DNA from: an uncultured Eubacterium sp.
GTDB taxonomy: Bacteria; Bacillota; Clostridia; Lachnospirales; Lachnospiraceae
Direction: 5' to 3'
Assembly (NCBI GenBank): GCA_934316925.1
Contig: CAKREC010000020.1
Location: forward strand, 1 to 34,904
Length of the DNA stretch: 34,904 nucleotides
The position numbers and the translations under genes were made by a program. This document shows, piece by piece, positions 24,654-32,995 of this stretch. The notes beneath the pieces are model-generated. The model had not been told where the DNA came from, did no database searches, and worked only from the letters and a program-made list of their open reading frames with translations. Every line of letters starts with the position of its first letter. Within the stretch, counting starts at the first letter, position 1.

Positions 24654-24793
24654 TATTTACGAAGACTTTCTGCATCTTCCGGCAATTCCGGCTGATACAT
24701 CCAAAGCAGACATGCCGAATTTACGTTGCAGGTCGTAACCAATAATGCAACTGCTGCCAGAACCTTTGACATTTTGTAGATTATTTTACTCAT
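24653..24793 (-). CDS. agrD: AgrD-type cyclic lactone autoinducer pre-peptide
   Basis: A 46-codon frame starts at the ATG at 24793, with AAAAGGAGG upstream. The peptide has an amphipathic leader (MSKIIYKMSKVLAAVALLV), a middle TTCNVNSA, then ACLLWMYQPELPED and a charged tail (AESLRK). This is the plan of AgrD: leader, a cysteine that forms a thiolactone, an aromatic-rich core, and a Pro/Glu-rich recognition tail for AgrB. By comparison with staphylococcal AgrD, where cleavage falls after a five-residue ring, C28-L-L-W-M32 is the likely ring; a six-residue ring ending at Y33 is possible. Leader cleavage is not determined. The stop overlaps the agrB ATG. Confidence 0.93.
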   Translation of the reverse strand: MSKIIYKMSKVLAAVALLVTTCNVNSACLLWMYQPELPEDAESLRK

Positions 24794-24838
24794 ATAATCG
24801 CCTCCTTTTAGATTGCATGATTCGTGTAGCTATTTCTT

Positions 24839-24906
24839 ATTATACATGCTTTTCTGTAAAAATCATGCAAACGGCGTGAACGACGCATTTTTAGCGCGAA
24901 CGACAC
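24839..24906 (-). promoter_or_regulatory. agrD promoter with tandem LytTR-type direct repeats
   Basis: On the minus strand two direct repeats, GTGTCGTTCGCGC (24894-24906) and GCGTCGTTCACGC (24874-24886), match at 11 of 13 bases and are phased by 20 bp, two helical turns. LytTR regulators such as AgrA bind paired repeats with about this phasing. A perfect -10 TATAAT (24839-24844) follows, about 30 bp beyond the nearer repeat. No good -35 is present at 16-18 bp spacing, as expected for an activator-dependent promoter. agrDB(gph) would be the target. Confidence 0.65.
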
Positions 24907-24953
24907 GCTCTTGTGGAAGCTGGTTGTTTTTTCACTATATCTTGTCGGTCAGA

Positions 24954-26222
24954 TCAGTCATCCAGCAGCAGACAGGCACTGACACAAAATATACCTTGTT
25001 TGGTATCAATGGATAACATTCCCTGATAGCGGTCTACAATATTCTGTATGATCGATAATCCATATCCGTGATTTTCTTTATCTGTTTTGGTCGAACAGAA
25101 CCGCTCGCCATCTCTTATCACGTTTTCATAGGGATTCCGGATCTCTATGTATAGTTTTCCATGAACAAGGTTCATGTTTAAGTCGATCTTTTTCCTTTCC
25201 AGACACTTAACCGCTTCGATCGCATTATCAATCAGGTTACCAAGAAGAATATTCATATCATAGGCAGAAAACTGCTGTTCTCCCGTAACATTGATCTCAT
25301 GAGTAAAATTGATACCGTACTGGGACGCCTCATGGATTTTATAATTTAAGATGCTGTCCAGCACATAGTTTCCCGTATCCACATACTTTCCAATCTCTCC
25401 CAGATCACTTTGGAGATTCTCCAGATATTTTTCCAACTCATCGGCTCTTTTCTCCGTGTTGAAATAATGGATCATGGAGATGTGCCTGATAAAATCATGC
25501 CGCATCTTTCTGATCGCGCCAACACTATCACTCATAAGTTCCAACTGGTGTGACTGGAATTCATTCTGCAATTCCAGCATCTGGTTCTCCTGCTGGATCT
25601 TGAGCTGTCGGATCTGCTGATTATACAAAAACAACACCAAAACATTGATCACAAATAATACTACTACAAATAAGATCAGTTCGCCCTGTTGCCAATGTGG
25701 CTGCTTGTAAAACAAAACATAAAGAATCATTGACAGTACCGGAATGCCCACAAACATACACCAGCTGCCTGCTGACAGCTTTCGATCATCATGAAGATTT
25801 TTGAAATTACGCAACAGGCGGACTACAATATACTCTGCAAGTGACAGCACTACCATGCCAAATGACGAAAAGTATGTTTCCTGTTCCATGAAGTCCAGAT
25901 GAAGGTAGCCAAATGTTCCTGCTACAATCACCTCAACCAGTGCAAGACTCATATAGCTGTAAATACCATTTAAAAGCCGCTTAGCGAAAGAGCCTTCATA
26001 TATATTCGTGATCAAAAGCACGCCGCCGATCGAACATACTGCATTTACCCATGCAATATTTAAAGTCATATGTGGCACAAACAAAAGTAAAAAGAGTCCG
26101 CCATAGCACAATGTCTCAATTTTCTTTGACAACCTGCACTGTTCAAAGAAGCATTGCAGTATTAAATACATACAATAAGTCTGAATCAGATCTGCAATCG
26201 TTGATATTACTATCTTTGTCAT
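24954..26222 (-). CDS. agrC: AgrC-type sensor histidine kinase
   Basis: This is the membrane receptor for the cyclic peptide. The 422-residue protein (423 if the adjacent ATG at 26225 is used) has about six hydrophobic segments in residues 1-200, a coiled stretch (about 203-240) and a GHKL kinase domain. The phospho-accepting histidine is H243 of RKMRHDFIRHISMIHYF (numbering from 26225). The N box is NLIDNAIEAVK near residue 330 and the G box is HGYGLSIIQNIVDRYQG near residue 386. This layout is the AgrC/HPK10 type. GGAG stands upstream, inside the agrA 3' end, and the agrA stop abuts the ATG. Confidence 0.93.
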   Translation of the reverse strand: MTKIVISTIADLIQTYCMYLILQCFFEQCRLSKKIETLCYGGLFLLLFVPHMTLNIAWVNAVCSIGGVLLITNIYEGSFAKRLLNGIYSYMSLALVEVIVAGTFGYLHLDFMEQETYFSSFGMVVLSLAEYIVVRLLRNFKNLHDDRKLSAGSWCMFVGIPVLSMILYVLFYKQPHWQQGELILFVVVLFVINVLVLFLYNQQIRQLKIQQENQMLELQNEFQSHQLELMSDSVGAIRKMRHDFIRHISMIHYFNTEKRADELEKYLENLQSDLGEIGKYVDTGNYVLDSILNYKIHEASQYGINFTHEINVTGEQQFSAYDMNILLGNLIDNAIEAVKCLERKKIDLNMNLVHGKLYIEIRNPYENVIRDGERFCSTKTDKENHGYGLSIIQNIVDRYQGMLSIDTKQGIFCVSACLLLDD

Positions 26223-26225
26223 CAT

Positions 26226-26951
26226 TTAATCTATCTCCAAATCGTATTTTATCCAGGCGGTCTTAACTTCTTCCTGGTATTTTCTTCCTACCGGTATCAT
26301 AGTCCCATCCTTAAAATACAACTTTTGACGATTATAGCGCACAATATAATGCAGATTCACCGTATACGACCGGTGGCAGCGCAGCATATAATTGGTCTCG
26401 TCCTCTAACTGCTGCTCCAGTTCTGACAGCTTTTCTGTGACCGTCTGTACCTCCCCATCTTTTTTATGTATATAACTTTTCTTATTGATCCGCTCAATGT
26501 AGCAGATGTCACTCAAATACAGATCATATGTCCTTCCATCGTCTACGCAGCGAAGGAACTTCCTGCCTGCCCCATAACGTCGGATCAATTTGTTCAGATC
26601 CCGAAAAATCATATTCTCCCGCAATGGTTTTCTGTGAAAATTCATCGGTTCCATATCAAACAAAGACTGGCAATACGATGTATTACCTGAGAAAAATATA
26701 ATGCCGCACGTATCATAGCCGGCATTTTTCCGGATGTACTCGCCCAATTCAATCCCATTGGATTCATCAAATTCGATGTCCAGAAAAAATGCATCAAACC
26801 ATCCGCCCTGCTTCATCTCAAGGATCAACTCATCCGGTGAATGAAATACATGGATATCCACCCGGACAGCTTCTAATTTACTATATTTTAAAATCCATTT
26901 CTCCACATCCGAACATACGCCATAATCATCATCGCAAATGGCAATTTTCAT
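26226..26951 (-). CDS. agrA: AgrA-type LytTR response regulator
   Basis: This 241-residue two-domain regulator has a receiver domain (1-120) with acidic pocket CDDD (6-9) and phospho-acceptor D58 in FFLDIEF. The C-terminal half is a LytTR DNA-binding domain (about 140-238) with ICYIERINKKSYIH and MLRCHRSYTVNLHYI, a segment typical of AgrA proteins. It should be phosphorylated by AgrC and bind paired direct repeats, probably those upstream of agrD. GAGG stands upstream of the ATG, and a TTGAAT-18-TAAAAT promoter lies further upstream, divergent from proS. Confidence 0.93.
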   Translation of the reverse strand: MKIAICDDDYGVCSDVEKWILKYSKLEAVRVDIHVFHSPDELILEMKQGGWFDAFFLDIEFDESNGIELGEYIRKNAGYDTCGIIFFSGNTSYCQSLFDMEPMNFHRKPLRENMIFRDLNKLIRRYGAGRKFLRCVDDGRTYDLYLSDICYIERINKKSYIHKKDGEVQTVTEKLSELEQQLEDETNYMLRCHRSYTVNLHYIVRYNRQKLYFKDGTMIPVGRKYQEEVKTAWIKYDLEID

Positions 26952-26998
26952 CGTTTTTCCTCATTTCATCTGTTTTATCTATCGTATGTATATGCACT

Positions 26999-27028
26999 AT
27001 TTTACCATAATTTTCAGAAAGCATTCAA
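26999..27028 (-). promoter_or_regulatory. promoter of agrAC
   Basis: TTGAAT (27023-27028), an 18-bp spacer and TAAAAT (26999-27004) lie on the minus strand, about 48 bases before the agrA ATG. It is divergent from the proS promoter, with the two -35 hexamers 17 bp apart. Confidence 0.65.
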
Positions 27029-27029
27029 C

Positions 27030-27042
27030 CCTATAAAATAGG
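27030..27042. promoter_or_regulatory. palindrome between agrA and proS promoters
   Basis: CCTAT-aaa-ATAGG is a perfect 5-bp-arm palindrome centred in the 17 bp between the two divergent -35 hexamers. It is placed well for an operator acting on both promoters. Chance occurrence is not excluded. Confidence 0.4.
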
Positions 27043-27045
27043 TAT

Positions 27046-27074
27046 TTGACACCGTCTCCCTGCAATGATAAAAT
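27046..27074 (+). promoter_or_regulatory. promoter of proS
   Basis: A consensus TTGACA (27046-27051), a 17-bp spacer and TAAAAT (27069-27074). The leader to the start codon is only about 37 bases, too short for a T-box riboswitch. Confidence 0.85.
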
Positions 27075-27117
27075 AAAAAGTTGTATCACAAAACATTATT
27101 TTTGAATGGAGGAAACC

Positions 27118-28848
27118 ATGAAACTAGATAAATTAGTTGGTGAACGTTTTAAAGAAAAACCTAGTGATTGTGTCATTGAAAGCCACGCACTTATGATGCG
27201 GGGAGGATATATGAAAGATGTGGCAAAGGGAATCTATTCCCAGTATATGCCACTGAAACGAATCTGCAGAAAAATTGAAAATATTATTCGCGATGAGATG
27301 GATCGCATCGACGGTCAGGAAGTTTTGTTCCCTGTCGCACTGCCAGCCTCTCTCTGGGATGAATCCGGCCGATACGAAAGTGTTGGAAGCGAACTTTTAC
27401 GCTTCACGGACCGCAATGGTTCCAAAATGGTACTTGGCATGACGCATGAGGAAGCTGCTGTTCAGCTTGTCCGCGATTACGCAAAAAGCTACAACAGTTA
27501 TCCTTTTATGATCTATCAGATCCAGACTAAATTCCGTGATGAAGCGCGTCCTCGTGCCGGTCTGATCCGTGTCCGTGAGTTTACTATGAAAGATGCCTAT
27601 TCTTTCCATACTTCACAGGAAGATCTGGAGCGCTATTATCAGATCTGCTATGATGCATACAACCGTATTTTTGCCAAAGCTGGAATTCCAGAAGTGGTTA
27701 CCGTTGCTTCTGACTCTGGTATGATGGGCGGAAGTTTATCACACGAGTATATGCTTCTGACTCCGATCGGAGAGGATTCGATCGCGATCTGTGGAGAATG
27801 CGATTACCGTGCCAATATGGAAGCTGCAGAGAGTATTGTAGAAAATGCAAAAGATGCTGACGATGAACCACTTACCAAAGTACACACGCCAAACATCCAT
27901 ACGATCGAAGAAATCTGCGATTTTCTTAAATCCGATCTGAAGAAATCCTGTAAAGCAGTCGTATACCAGAAAAATATGACCGATGATTTCGTAATTGTAT
28001 TCATCCGCGGTGATCTGGATGTAAATGAAACCAAACTTACCAACTTCCTTGGTGAAGAAGTACATGCCGGTGTCATCACTGCCGATTGTGGTTTGAAAGC
28101 CGGTTACATCGGACCGGTTGATCTTAACGTATCCGGAAATTACACGGTTGTATACGATAAATCTCTGGAAGGAACCAACAATCTTTCCTGTGGTGCCAAC
28201 GAAGAAGAATATCATTTTACCGGACTGTGCATGGATCGTGATGTGAAAGACGCTTCCTATGTGGACGTTGCCAAGATCGTAGAGGGCGGCATTTGTCCAA
28301 AATGCGGGAAGAAGACAATCTCGATTTCCCGCGGTATTGAAGTAGGAAATATTTTCCAGTTGGGAACCAAATATACAAAATCCATGAATATGCAGTATCT
28401 GGATGCCGACGGAAATGCCCAGTATCCGATCATGGGATGTTACGGTATCGGTGTTGGCCGTCTGGCTGCTTCGGTATGTGAAGCACACCATGATGATTTC
28501 GGACCGATCTGGCCGATCACCATCGCGCCTTGGGAAGTTCATCTTTGCTGCCTGCGCTCCGATGATGCAGAAGCGAAAGCATGTGCCGATGATATTTATG
28601 AAACATTACAGAATAAAGGAATCGAAGTGATCTATGATGACCGCAACGTTCGTCCAGGCGTTATGTTCTCCGATGCGGATCTTCTTGGTGTACCAATCCG
28701 CCTTGTCGTTAGTCCTAGAAACATGAAAGAATCCGTTGTGGAACTTTCCACCAGAGATAAATCCATTCAGGAAAAAGTTCCTGTTGCCGATGTTGTAACC
28801 CGTGTGGAGAGCCTGATCAAAGAATTGACGGATTCCTATATGGCATAA
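27118..28848 (+). CDS. proS: prolyl-tRNA synthetase, bacterial type
   Basis: ProS charges tRNA-Pro. The 576-residue protein is the bacterial long form. The class II core has motif 1 (residues about 45-85), motif 2 (FRDEARPRAGLIRVREFTMKDAYSFH, about 138-163) and motif 3 (YGIGVGRLAASVCE, near 440). Between motifs 2 and 3 lies the roughly 180-residue INS editing domain that clears mischarged Ala-tRNA-Pro. A C-terminal anticodon-binding domain follows. The start at 27118 has GGAGG five bases upstream; the in-frame ATG at 27106 lies partly within that ribosome site. It is monocistronic, with its own promoter and terminator. Confidence 0.97.
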   Translation: MKLDKLVGERFKEKPSDCVIESHALMMRGGYMKDVAKGIYSQYMPLKRICRKIENIIRDEMDRIDGQEVLFPVALPASLWDESGRYESVGSELLRFTDRNGSKMVLGMTHEEAAVQLVRDYAKSYNSYPFMIYQIQTKFRDEARPRAGLIRVREFTMKDAYSFHTSQEDLERYYQICYDAYNRIFAKAGIPEVVTVASDSGMMGGSLSHEYMLLTPIGEDSIAICGECDYRANMEAAESIVENAKDADDEPLTKVHTPNIHTIEEICDFLKSDLKKSCKAVVYQKNMTDDFVIVFIRGDLDVNETKLTNFLGEEVHAGVITADCGLKAGYIGPVDLNVSGNYTVVYDKSLEGTNNLSCGANEEEYHFTGLCMDRDVKDASYVDVAKIVEGGICPKCGKKTISISRGIEVGNIFQLGTKYTKSMNMQYLDADGNAQYPIMGCYGIGVGRLAASVCEAHHDDFGPIWPITIAPWEVHLCCLRSDDAEAKACADDIYETLQNKGIEVIYDDRNVRPGVMFSDADLLGVPIRLVVSPRNMKESVVELSTRDKSIQEKVPVADVVTRVESLIKELTDSYMA

Positions 28849-28875
28849 ACCAGAAATTCAATCACCAGACATAAC

Positions 28876-28920
28876 AAAAACCATGCAATGAAAGCCGAAC
28901 CGCTTCACTGCATGGTTTTT
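28876..28920. terminator. bidirectional terminator between proS and carD
   Basis: AAAAACCATGCA-a-TGAA and TTCA-c-TGCATGGTTTTT pair with one mismatch around an 11-base loop. A T run follows the stem on both strands, so it can stop proS (plus) and carD (minus) transcription. The carD stop codon overlaps its edge. Confidence 0.85.
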
Positions 28921-29425
28921 ATTGTTCGTTTTCCCGTTGTACACACTGAATAAAGTAAGTCTGCGCTTCCTGCTTGGAAAGTTCCAGTGGAATTGCTAAT
29001 TCTCCAAAAAAATTATCTTCTGCCATCTGCAGATACCGCTCATCACTTGTCGTAATCTTCTTGCCCTGCTTGAGCCTCGCAATGTTTCTGTGATGCGAAG
29101 TTTTGATCAGGCTCGCCCACTGCCATGTGTCACAGGAGCGCAAAGCCGCTTTGTATGTCTCTTCACGCTTCTTGTCACTCTCAACCGACAATTCATCAAT
29201 CTCCTCCCAGTGCGAGATCAACTCCTGTGCCTCATTCTTCGTGATCACCGCCCTGGTAATCACTTTTTTGCTGTCTGTAGGAACAAACACCTTACTTCCT
29301 GATGTATAGAGCGGTGTCATCACATAACACACTCTTTTGCCACCGGCCCCCGGCATATCTTCAATGCCATCAACCCGGCAGACACCATTGACTCCATGCA
29401 CAACATAATCTCCTACTTCAAACAA
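28919..29425 (-). CDS. carD: CarD-family transcriptional regulator
   Basis: This 168-residue protein has a CarD/TRCF-RID N-terminal domain (about 1-65, FEVGDYVVHGVNGVCRVDGIE) that binds the RNA polymerase beta subunit. The C-terminal helical domain (about 70-165) carries a Trp-containing DNA-contact region (SCDTWQWASLIK). CarD proteins stabilise or tune open promoter complexes, often at rRNA and stress promoters. The start codon is TTG at 29425, with AAGGGG about nine bases upstream; no ATG fits the conserved N-terminus. Its promoter carries a 19-bp dyad over the -10, which may allow control. Confidence 0.9.
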   Translation of the reverse strand: MFEVGDYVVHGVNGVCRVDGIEDMPGAGGKRVCYVMTPLYTSGSKVFVPTDSKKVITRAVITKNEAQELISHWEEIDELSVESDKKREETYKAALRSCDTWQWASLIKTSHHRNIARLKQGKKITTSDERYLQMAEDNFFGELAIPLELSKQEAQTYFIQCVQRENEQ

Positions 29426-29446
29426 ACAGACCCCTTCCTTCGTTAT

Positions 29447-29485
29447 TGATATATCCAGTATATCACTTTTAGGGGATTTATGTAA
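29447..29485 (-). promoter_or_regulatory. carD promoter with dyad over the -10
   Basis: On the minus strand TTACAT (29480-29485), a 17-bp spacer and TATACT (29457-29462) with an extended TGa form the promoter. A perfect 7-bp-arm dyad, TGATATA-tccag-TATATCA (29447-29465), covers the -10 and the expected start of transcription, which is a usual position for a repressor operator. Confidence 0.6.
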
Positions 29486-29511
29486 GTTTTTGTTTCAAAA
29501 ATCTTTTTTCT

Positions 29512-29937
29512 CTACTGAATGATAAAGGAGATTTCCGCCTCAGCAGCAACTTTTCCATCTACAGTTGCCACTGCTTTTCCAACACCCATCGGACCTTTGC
29601 ATTTGATAATTTCCGTTTCCAGACGAAGCCGGTCTCCCGGAATGACCTGTTTACGGAATTTGGCATTTTTAATTCCGCCAAAGAATGCCAGCTTGCCTTT
29701 GTTCGCCTCAAGACTGAGCATCGCAACACCACCAACCTGCGCCAGTGCTTCAATGATCAATACACCCGGCATAACTGGGTACTCTGGAAAATGTCCCTGA
29801 AAAAATGGCTCATTCATCGTAACATTTTTGTATCCTACCGCTCTCACACCAGGTTCCATCTCTTCAATGCAGTCCACAAGTAAAAATGGTGGGCGGTGTG
29901 GAAGGATCTTCATAATATCATTGATATCTAATAACAT
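29512..29937 (-). CDS. fabZ: 3-hydroxyacyl-ACP dehydratase FabZ
   Basis: FabZ removes water from beta-hydroxyacyl-ACP in fatty-acid elongation. The 141-residue hot-dog-fold protein has the catalytic His in [13 protein letters not shown] and the Glu in [11 protein letters not shown]. The start at 29937 has GGAGAG four to five bases upstream; a TTG at 29949 lies inside that ribosome site. It is the last gene of the fab run, 53 bases behind fabF, with a GC-rich hairpin between them. No clear terminator follows, so some transcription may read into carD. Confidence 0.96.
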   Translation of the reverse strand: MLLDINDIMKILPHRPPFLLVDCIEEMEPGVRAVGYKNVTMNEPFFQGHFPEYPVMPGVLIIEALAQVGGVAMLSLEANKGKLAFFGGIKNAKFRKQVIPGDRLRLETEIIKCKGPMGVGKAVATVDGKVAAEAEISFIIQ

Positions 29938-29955
29938 ATTTCTCTCCAATCTGAT

Positions 29956-29985
29956 TGGTCCGGGCCTCTCGCAAAGCCCGGACCA
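29956..29985 (-). other. GC-rich intercistronic hairpin between fabF and fabZ
   Basis: TGGTCCGGGC (29956-29965) and GCCCGGACCA (29976-29985) form a perfect 10-bp stem with a 10-base loop, ending 19 bases before the fabZ start. On the fab strand it is followed by AATCAG, not a T run, so it is not a classical terminator. It may be an mRNA-processing or stabilising element (inference). Confidence 0.6.
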
Positions 29986-29990
29986 TCGTT

Positions 29991-31226
29991 TTATTCACTG
30001 TATTTTTTGAAAATAACTACGGCATTGTGTCCGCCAAATCCTAAGGAATTGCTCAGTGCTACATTTACATCCATCTCTGTAGCTTCTCTTGGGCAATCCA
30101 GATCGCACTCCGGATCTTTGTTCTGAAGGCCTACATTTCCATGTACATAACCCTCTTCAATGGATTTGATGCTGGCAACTGCCTCTACACCACCGGCAGC
30201 CCCCAGCAAATGTCCGATCATAGACTTGGTAGAACTTACCTTACAATGGTATGCGGCATCACCTAATGCACGTTTGATCGCTTTTGTTTCGAACGCATCA
30301 TTCATATGTGTACTGGTTCCGTGTGCATTGATATAATCAATGTCTTCCGGCTGAATTCCGGCATCTTTCATCGCAAACTCAATTGCTTTTGCATCGCCGC
30401 TTCCATCCTCGATCGGAGCTGTCAGATGATGTGCGTCACTTGTTGCGCCATATCCGATCATCTCTGCATAGATATGAGCGCCACGTTTCTTCGCATGTTC
30501 TAATTCTTCCAGCACAATAATACCGGCACCTTCACCCATAACGAAACCGCCTCGGTCAACATCAAATGGGATGGATGCTCTCAATGGATCATCAGTCGTA
30601 TTCAACGCATTCAATCCGGTAAAACCGGCAAGTCCGGTCTGTGTGATCGCACCTTCTGCGCCACCGGCGATCATAACATCTGCCTCGCCATACTGTACAG
30701 CACGGAATCCTTCACCAATATTGTGGTTTCCTGTTGCACACGCTGTAACAACATTGATATTCTTTCCTTTTAATCCAAACTGAATGGAAATATTTCCTGC
30801 TGCCATATTGGAGATCAGCATAGGGATCATCAAAGGCGCTACACGATTTGGTCCTTTTTCTTTCAGTTTTTCATAGTTTCTTTCTACGCACTGAAGACTA
30901 CCGATACCACAACCTACACTAACACCTAACATAAATGGATCTTCTTTCTCCATGTCCAGTCCGCTGTCATCGAGCGCCTCTTTGGCTGCTACCACAGCAT
31001 ACTGGGAGAAATCTTCCATACGGCGTGCCGCTTTTTTGTCCATCGCAACGGTCGGATCAAAATCTTTGATCTCTGCTGCCAGATGTGCTTTGTATTCTGT
31101 CGTATCAAATTTGGTAATCGGGCCGATTCCCACTTTTTCTTCTTTGATTCCCTGCCAGAAATCTTTTACATTATTTCCGATCGGAGTCACTGCTCCCAAA
31201 CCGGTAACAACTACTCGTCTTCTCAT
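29991..31226 (-). CDS. fabF: 3-oxoacyl-ACP synthase II (FabF)
   Basis: FabF condenses malonyl-ACP with acyl-ACP in chain elongation. The 411-residue thiolase-fold enzyme has the Cys-His-His triad: Cys in [13 protein letters not shown] near residue 164, His in [11 protein letters not shown] near residue 303, and His in [13 protein letters not shown] near residue 341. A Lys-containing SSTKSMIGH context is intact. GGAGG stands six bases before the ATG. It is 18 bases behind fabG. As no fabH is in view, initiation must be encoded elsewhere. Confidence 0.97.
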   Translation of the reverse strand: MRRRVVVTGLGAVTPIGNNVKDFWQGIKEEKVGIGPITKFDTTEYKAHLAAEIKDFDPTVAMDKKAARRMEDFSQYAVVAAKEALDDSGLDMEKEDPFMLGVSVGCGIGSLQCVERNYEKLKEKGPNRVAPLMIPMLISNMAAGNISIQFGLKGKNINVVTACATGNHNIGEGFRAVQYGEADVMIAGGAEGAITQTGLAGFTGLNALNTTDDPLRASIPFDVDRGGFVMGEGAGIIVLEELEHAKKRGAHIYAEMIGYGATSDAHHLTAPIEDGSGDAKAIEFAMKDAGIQPEDIDYINAHGTSTHMNDAFETKAIKRALGDAAYHCKVSSTKSMIGHLLGAAGGVEAVASIKSIEEGYVHGNVGLQNKDPECDLDCPREATEMDVNVALSNSLGFGGHNAVVIFKKYSE

Positions 31227-31244
31227 TCTTTACCTCCATTTTCA

Positions 31245-31988
31245 TTACATGGCGATTCCACCATCAACACACAATACTTGTCCTGTAATATATCTTGCGC
31301 GGTCAGATGCCAGAAATACAACGGCCTCTGCCACATCTTCCACTTTTCCAAACTCCTTTAACGGGATCGTCTTGCAGGCTTCTTCCTTTACACTGTCAGA
31401 AAGCTTGTCTGTCATCTCTGTCGCAATAAATCCCGGTGCAATTGCATTTACCGTAATATTGCGTGATGCCAGTTCTTTCGCGGTCGCCTTGGTAAGACCA
31501 ATAACACCGGCTTTGGATGCGGAGTAATTTGCCTGTCCCATATTGCCGATCACACCGGACACCGATGCAATATTGATAATATGTCCATAGCGCTGTTTCA
31601 TCATCGGACGGGTGACAAACTTAACACCGTTGAATGTTCCCATAAGATTGGTCTGGATCACATCTGCAAATTCTTCTTCTGACATCTTCATGATCAGATT
31701 GTCTCTTGTAATACCTGCATTGTTTACCAAAATATCAATGCGTCCGTATTCCTTTACGATGTTTCCATAAAATTCTTTTGCTGCTTTAAAATCACTTACA
31801 TTGCATTGGATCGCTACCGCTTTTCCACCGTTGTCTTCAATCTCTTTGACTACCTGATCGGCTCTTTCTTTCGAGCCGTTGTAGTTGACAACAACCGTAG
31901 CACCTTCTCTGGCAAGTGCAAGAGCAACTCCACGGCCGATCCCACGGCTTGCTCCCGTAACAACTGCAATCTTGTCTTCCAATAACAT
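31245..31988 (-). CDS. fabG: 3-oxoacyl-ACP reductase FabG
   Basis: FabG reduces beta-ketoacyl-ACP with NADPH. The 247-residue short-chain dehydrogenase has the TGASRGIGRGVALAL cofactor loop (12-26), NNAG near residue 89, the catalytic Ser in IASVSG and Tyr-x3-Lys in YSASKAG near residue 154. The C-terminal RYITGQVLCVDGGIAM is typical. The ribosome site GGAGAATAAAC lies over the fabD stop codon, so the two genes are probably translationally coupled. Confidence 0.97.
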   Translation of the reverse strand: MLLEDKIAVVTGASRGIGRGVALALAREGATVVVNYNGSKERADQVVKEIEDNGGKAVAIQCNVSDFKAAKEFYGNIVKEYGRIDILVNNAGITRDNLIMKMSEEEFADVIQTNLMGTFNGVKFVTRPMMKQRYGHIINIASVSGVIGNMGQANYSASKAGVIGLTKATAKELASRNITVNAIAPGFIATEMTDKLSDSVKEEACKTIPLKEFGKVEDVAEAVVFLASDRARYITGQVLCVDGGIAM

Positions 31989-31990
31989 GT

Positions 31991-32929
31991 TTATTCTCCC
32001 TTCAGTGCTTCCACTAACTTGTCAATGTCTTCCATTGTACCAACCGTATATGTGGTCAGTTCTTTGCCGATTGCTTTTCCAATCTTTTTGTTGAATCCTG
32101 CCAATGTTCTTCCCGGTCCGATCTCAATAAAGGTATCCACACCGGCTGCTACCATCGCCTCTACAGACTGCTGCCAGCGAACCGAATTGCTTACCTGTTT
32201 AACCAGTAATGGCTGAATGTCTGCCTGCTCAGTAATATAACTTGCATTGACATTAGCAACGTATGGAATCTCCGGTTTGTTGATCGTAAGTTCATCCAGA
32301 ACGACCTGGAGTTTTTCACCGGCACCTGTCAGCAAAGAAGAATGGAACGGACCACTTACATTGAGAAGGACTGCTCTCTTTGCCCCAGCTTCTTTCAGCT
32401 TTTCAGCAGCATCCTTGACCTGTTGTGTTTCTCCGGAAATAACGATCTGACCCGGACAATTGTAATTGGCAATCTGTACCTTGTCAAATTCCTCGATCTG
32501 CTCTTCGATCACAGCCGCCTCCATGCCCAAAATAGCAGCCATGCCGCCCTCACCGGCAGGTACTTCTTCCTGCATAAAAATACCACGCTTACGCACTGCT
32601 TTCGCTGCGTCAATGTAATTCATCGAACCAGCTGCTACTAACGCGCAATACTCACCCAGGCTGAGTCCTGCAGCCACGTCCGGCTTGATGCCTCTGGCAA
32701 GAATCTCCTGCATAATCGCAACACTTGTAGTCAACAGGCAGACCTGTGTATATTCCGTGATATTGATGTCATTGTTTTCTTCAAAACACAGTGCTTTCAG
32801 ATCCAGCTCAACCGCTTCTCCCGCTTTGTCAAATACTTCCTTTGCCAGTGGAGAATGATCGTATACATCTTTGCCCATTCCTACTACCTGTGCTCCCTGT
32901 CCAGGGAATACAAATGCAATCTTTCCCAT
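31991..32929 (-). CDS. fabD: malonyl-CoA:ACP transacylase FabD
   Basis: FabD loads malonyl groups onto ACP. The 312-residue protein starts MGKIAFVFPGQGAQ, with the nucleophile S90 in GLSLGEYCAL and the catalytic H196 in VSGPFHSSLL. The residue before the nucleophile is Leu (L89) where the common motif has His (GHSLGE). The start at 32929 has GGAGG five bases upstream; in-frame ATGs at 32941 and 32956 do not. It follows acpP by 143 bases, with a hairpin in the gap that may lower fab mRNA relative to acpP. Confidence 0.96.
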   Translation of the reverse strand: MGKIAFVFPGQGAQVVGMGKDVYDHSPLAKEVFDKAGEAVELDLKALCFEENNDINITEYTQVCLLTTSVAIMQEILARGIKPDVAAGLSLGEYCALVAAGSMNYIDAAKAVRKRGIFMQEEVPAGEGGMAAILGMEAAVIEEQIEEFDKVQIANYNCPGQIVISGETQQVKDAAEKLKEAGAKRAVLLNVSGPFHSSLLTGAGEKLQVVLDELTINKPEIPYVANVNASYITEQADIQPLLVKQVSNSVRWQQSVEAMVAAGVDTFIEIGPGRTLAGFNKKIGKAIGKELTTYTVGTMEDIDKLVEALKGE

Positions 32930-32995
32930 AATGTCCTCCATTCTTCCCTGCTTCACGCAGGTGCTTCAACTCGATATAGACCTATAATAACAAGA

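Noticed and set aside
27075..27117. T-box or other riboswitch ahead of proS
   Set aside because: The leader from the consensus promoter is only about 37 bases, too short for a T-box, and no such fold is seen.
27739..28542. Minus-strand 267-codon frame inside proS
   Set aside because: Lies wholly antisense to a complete, well conserved prolyl-tRNA synthetase; the predicted protein resembles no family I know.
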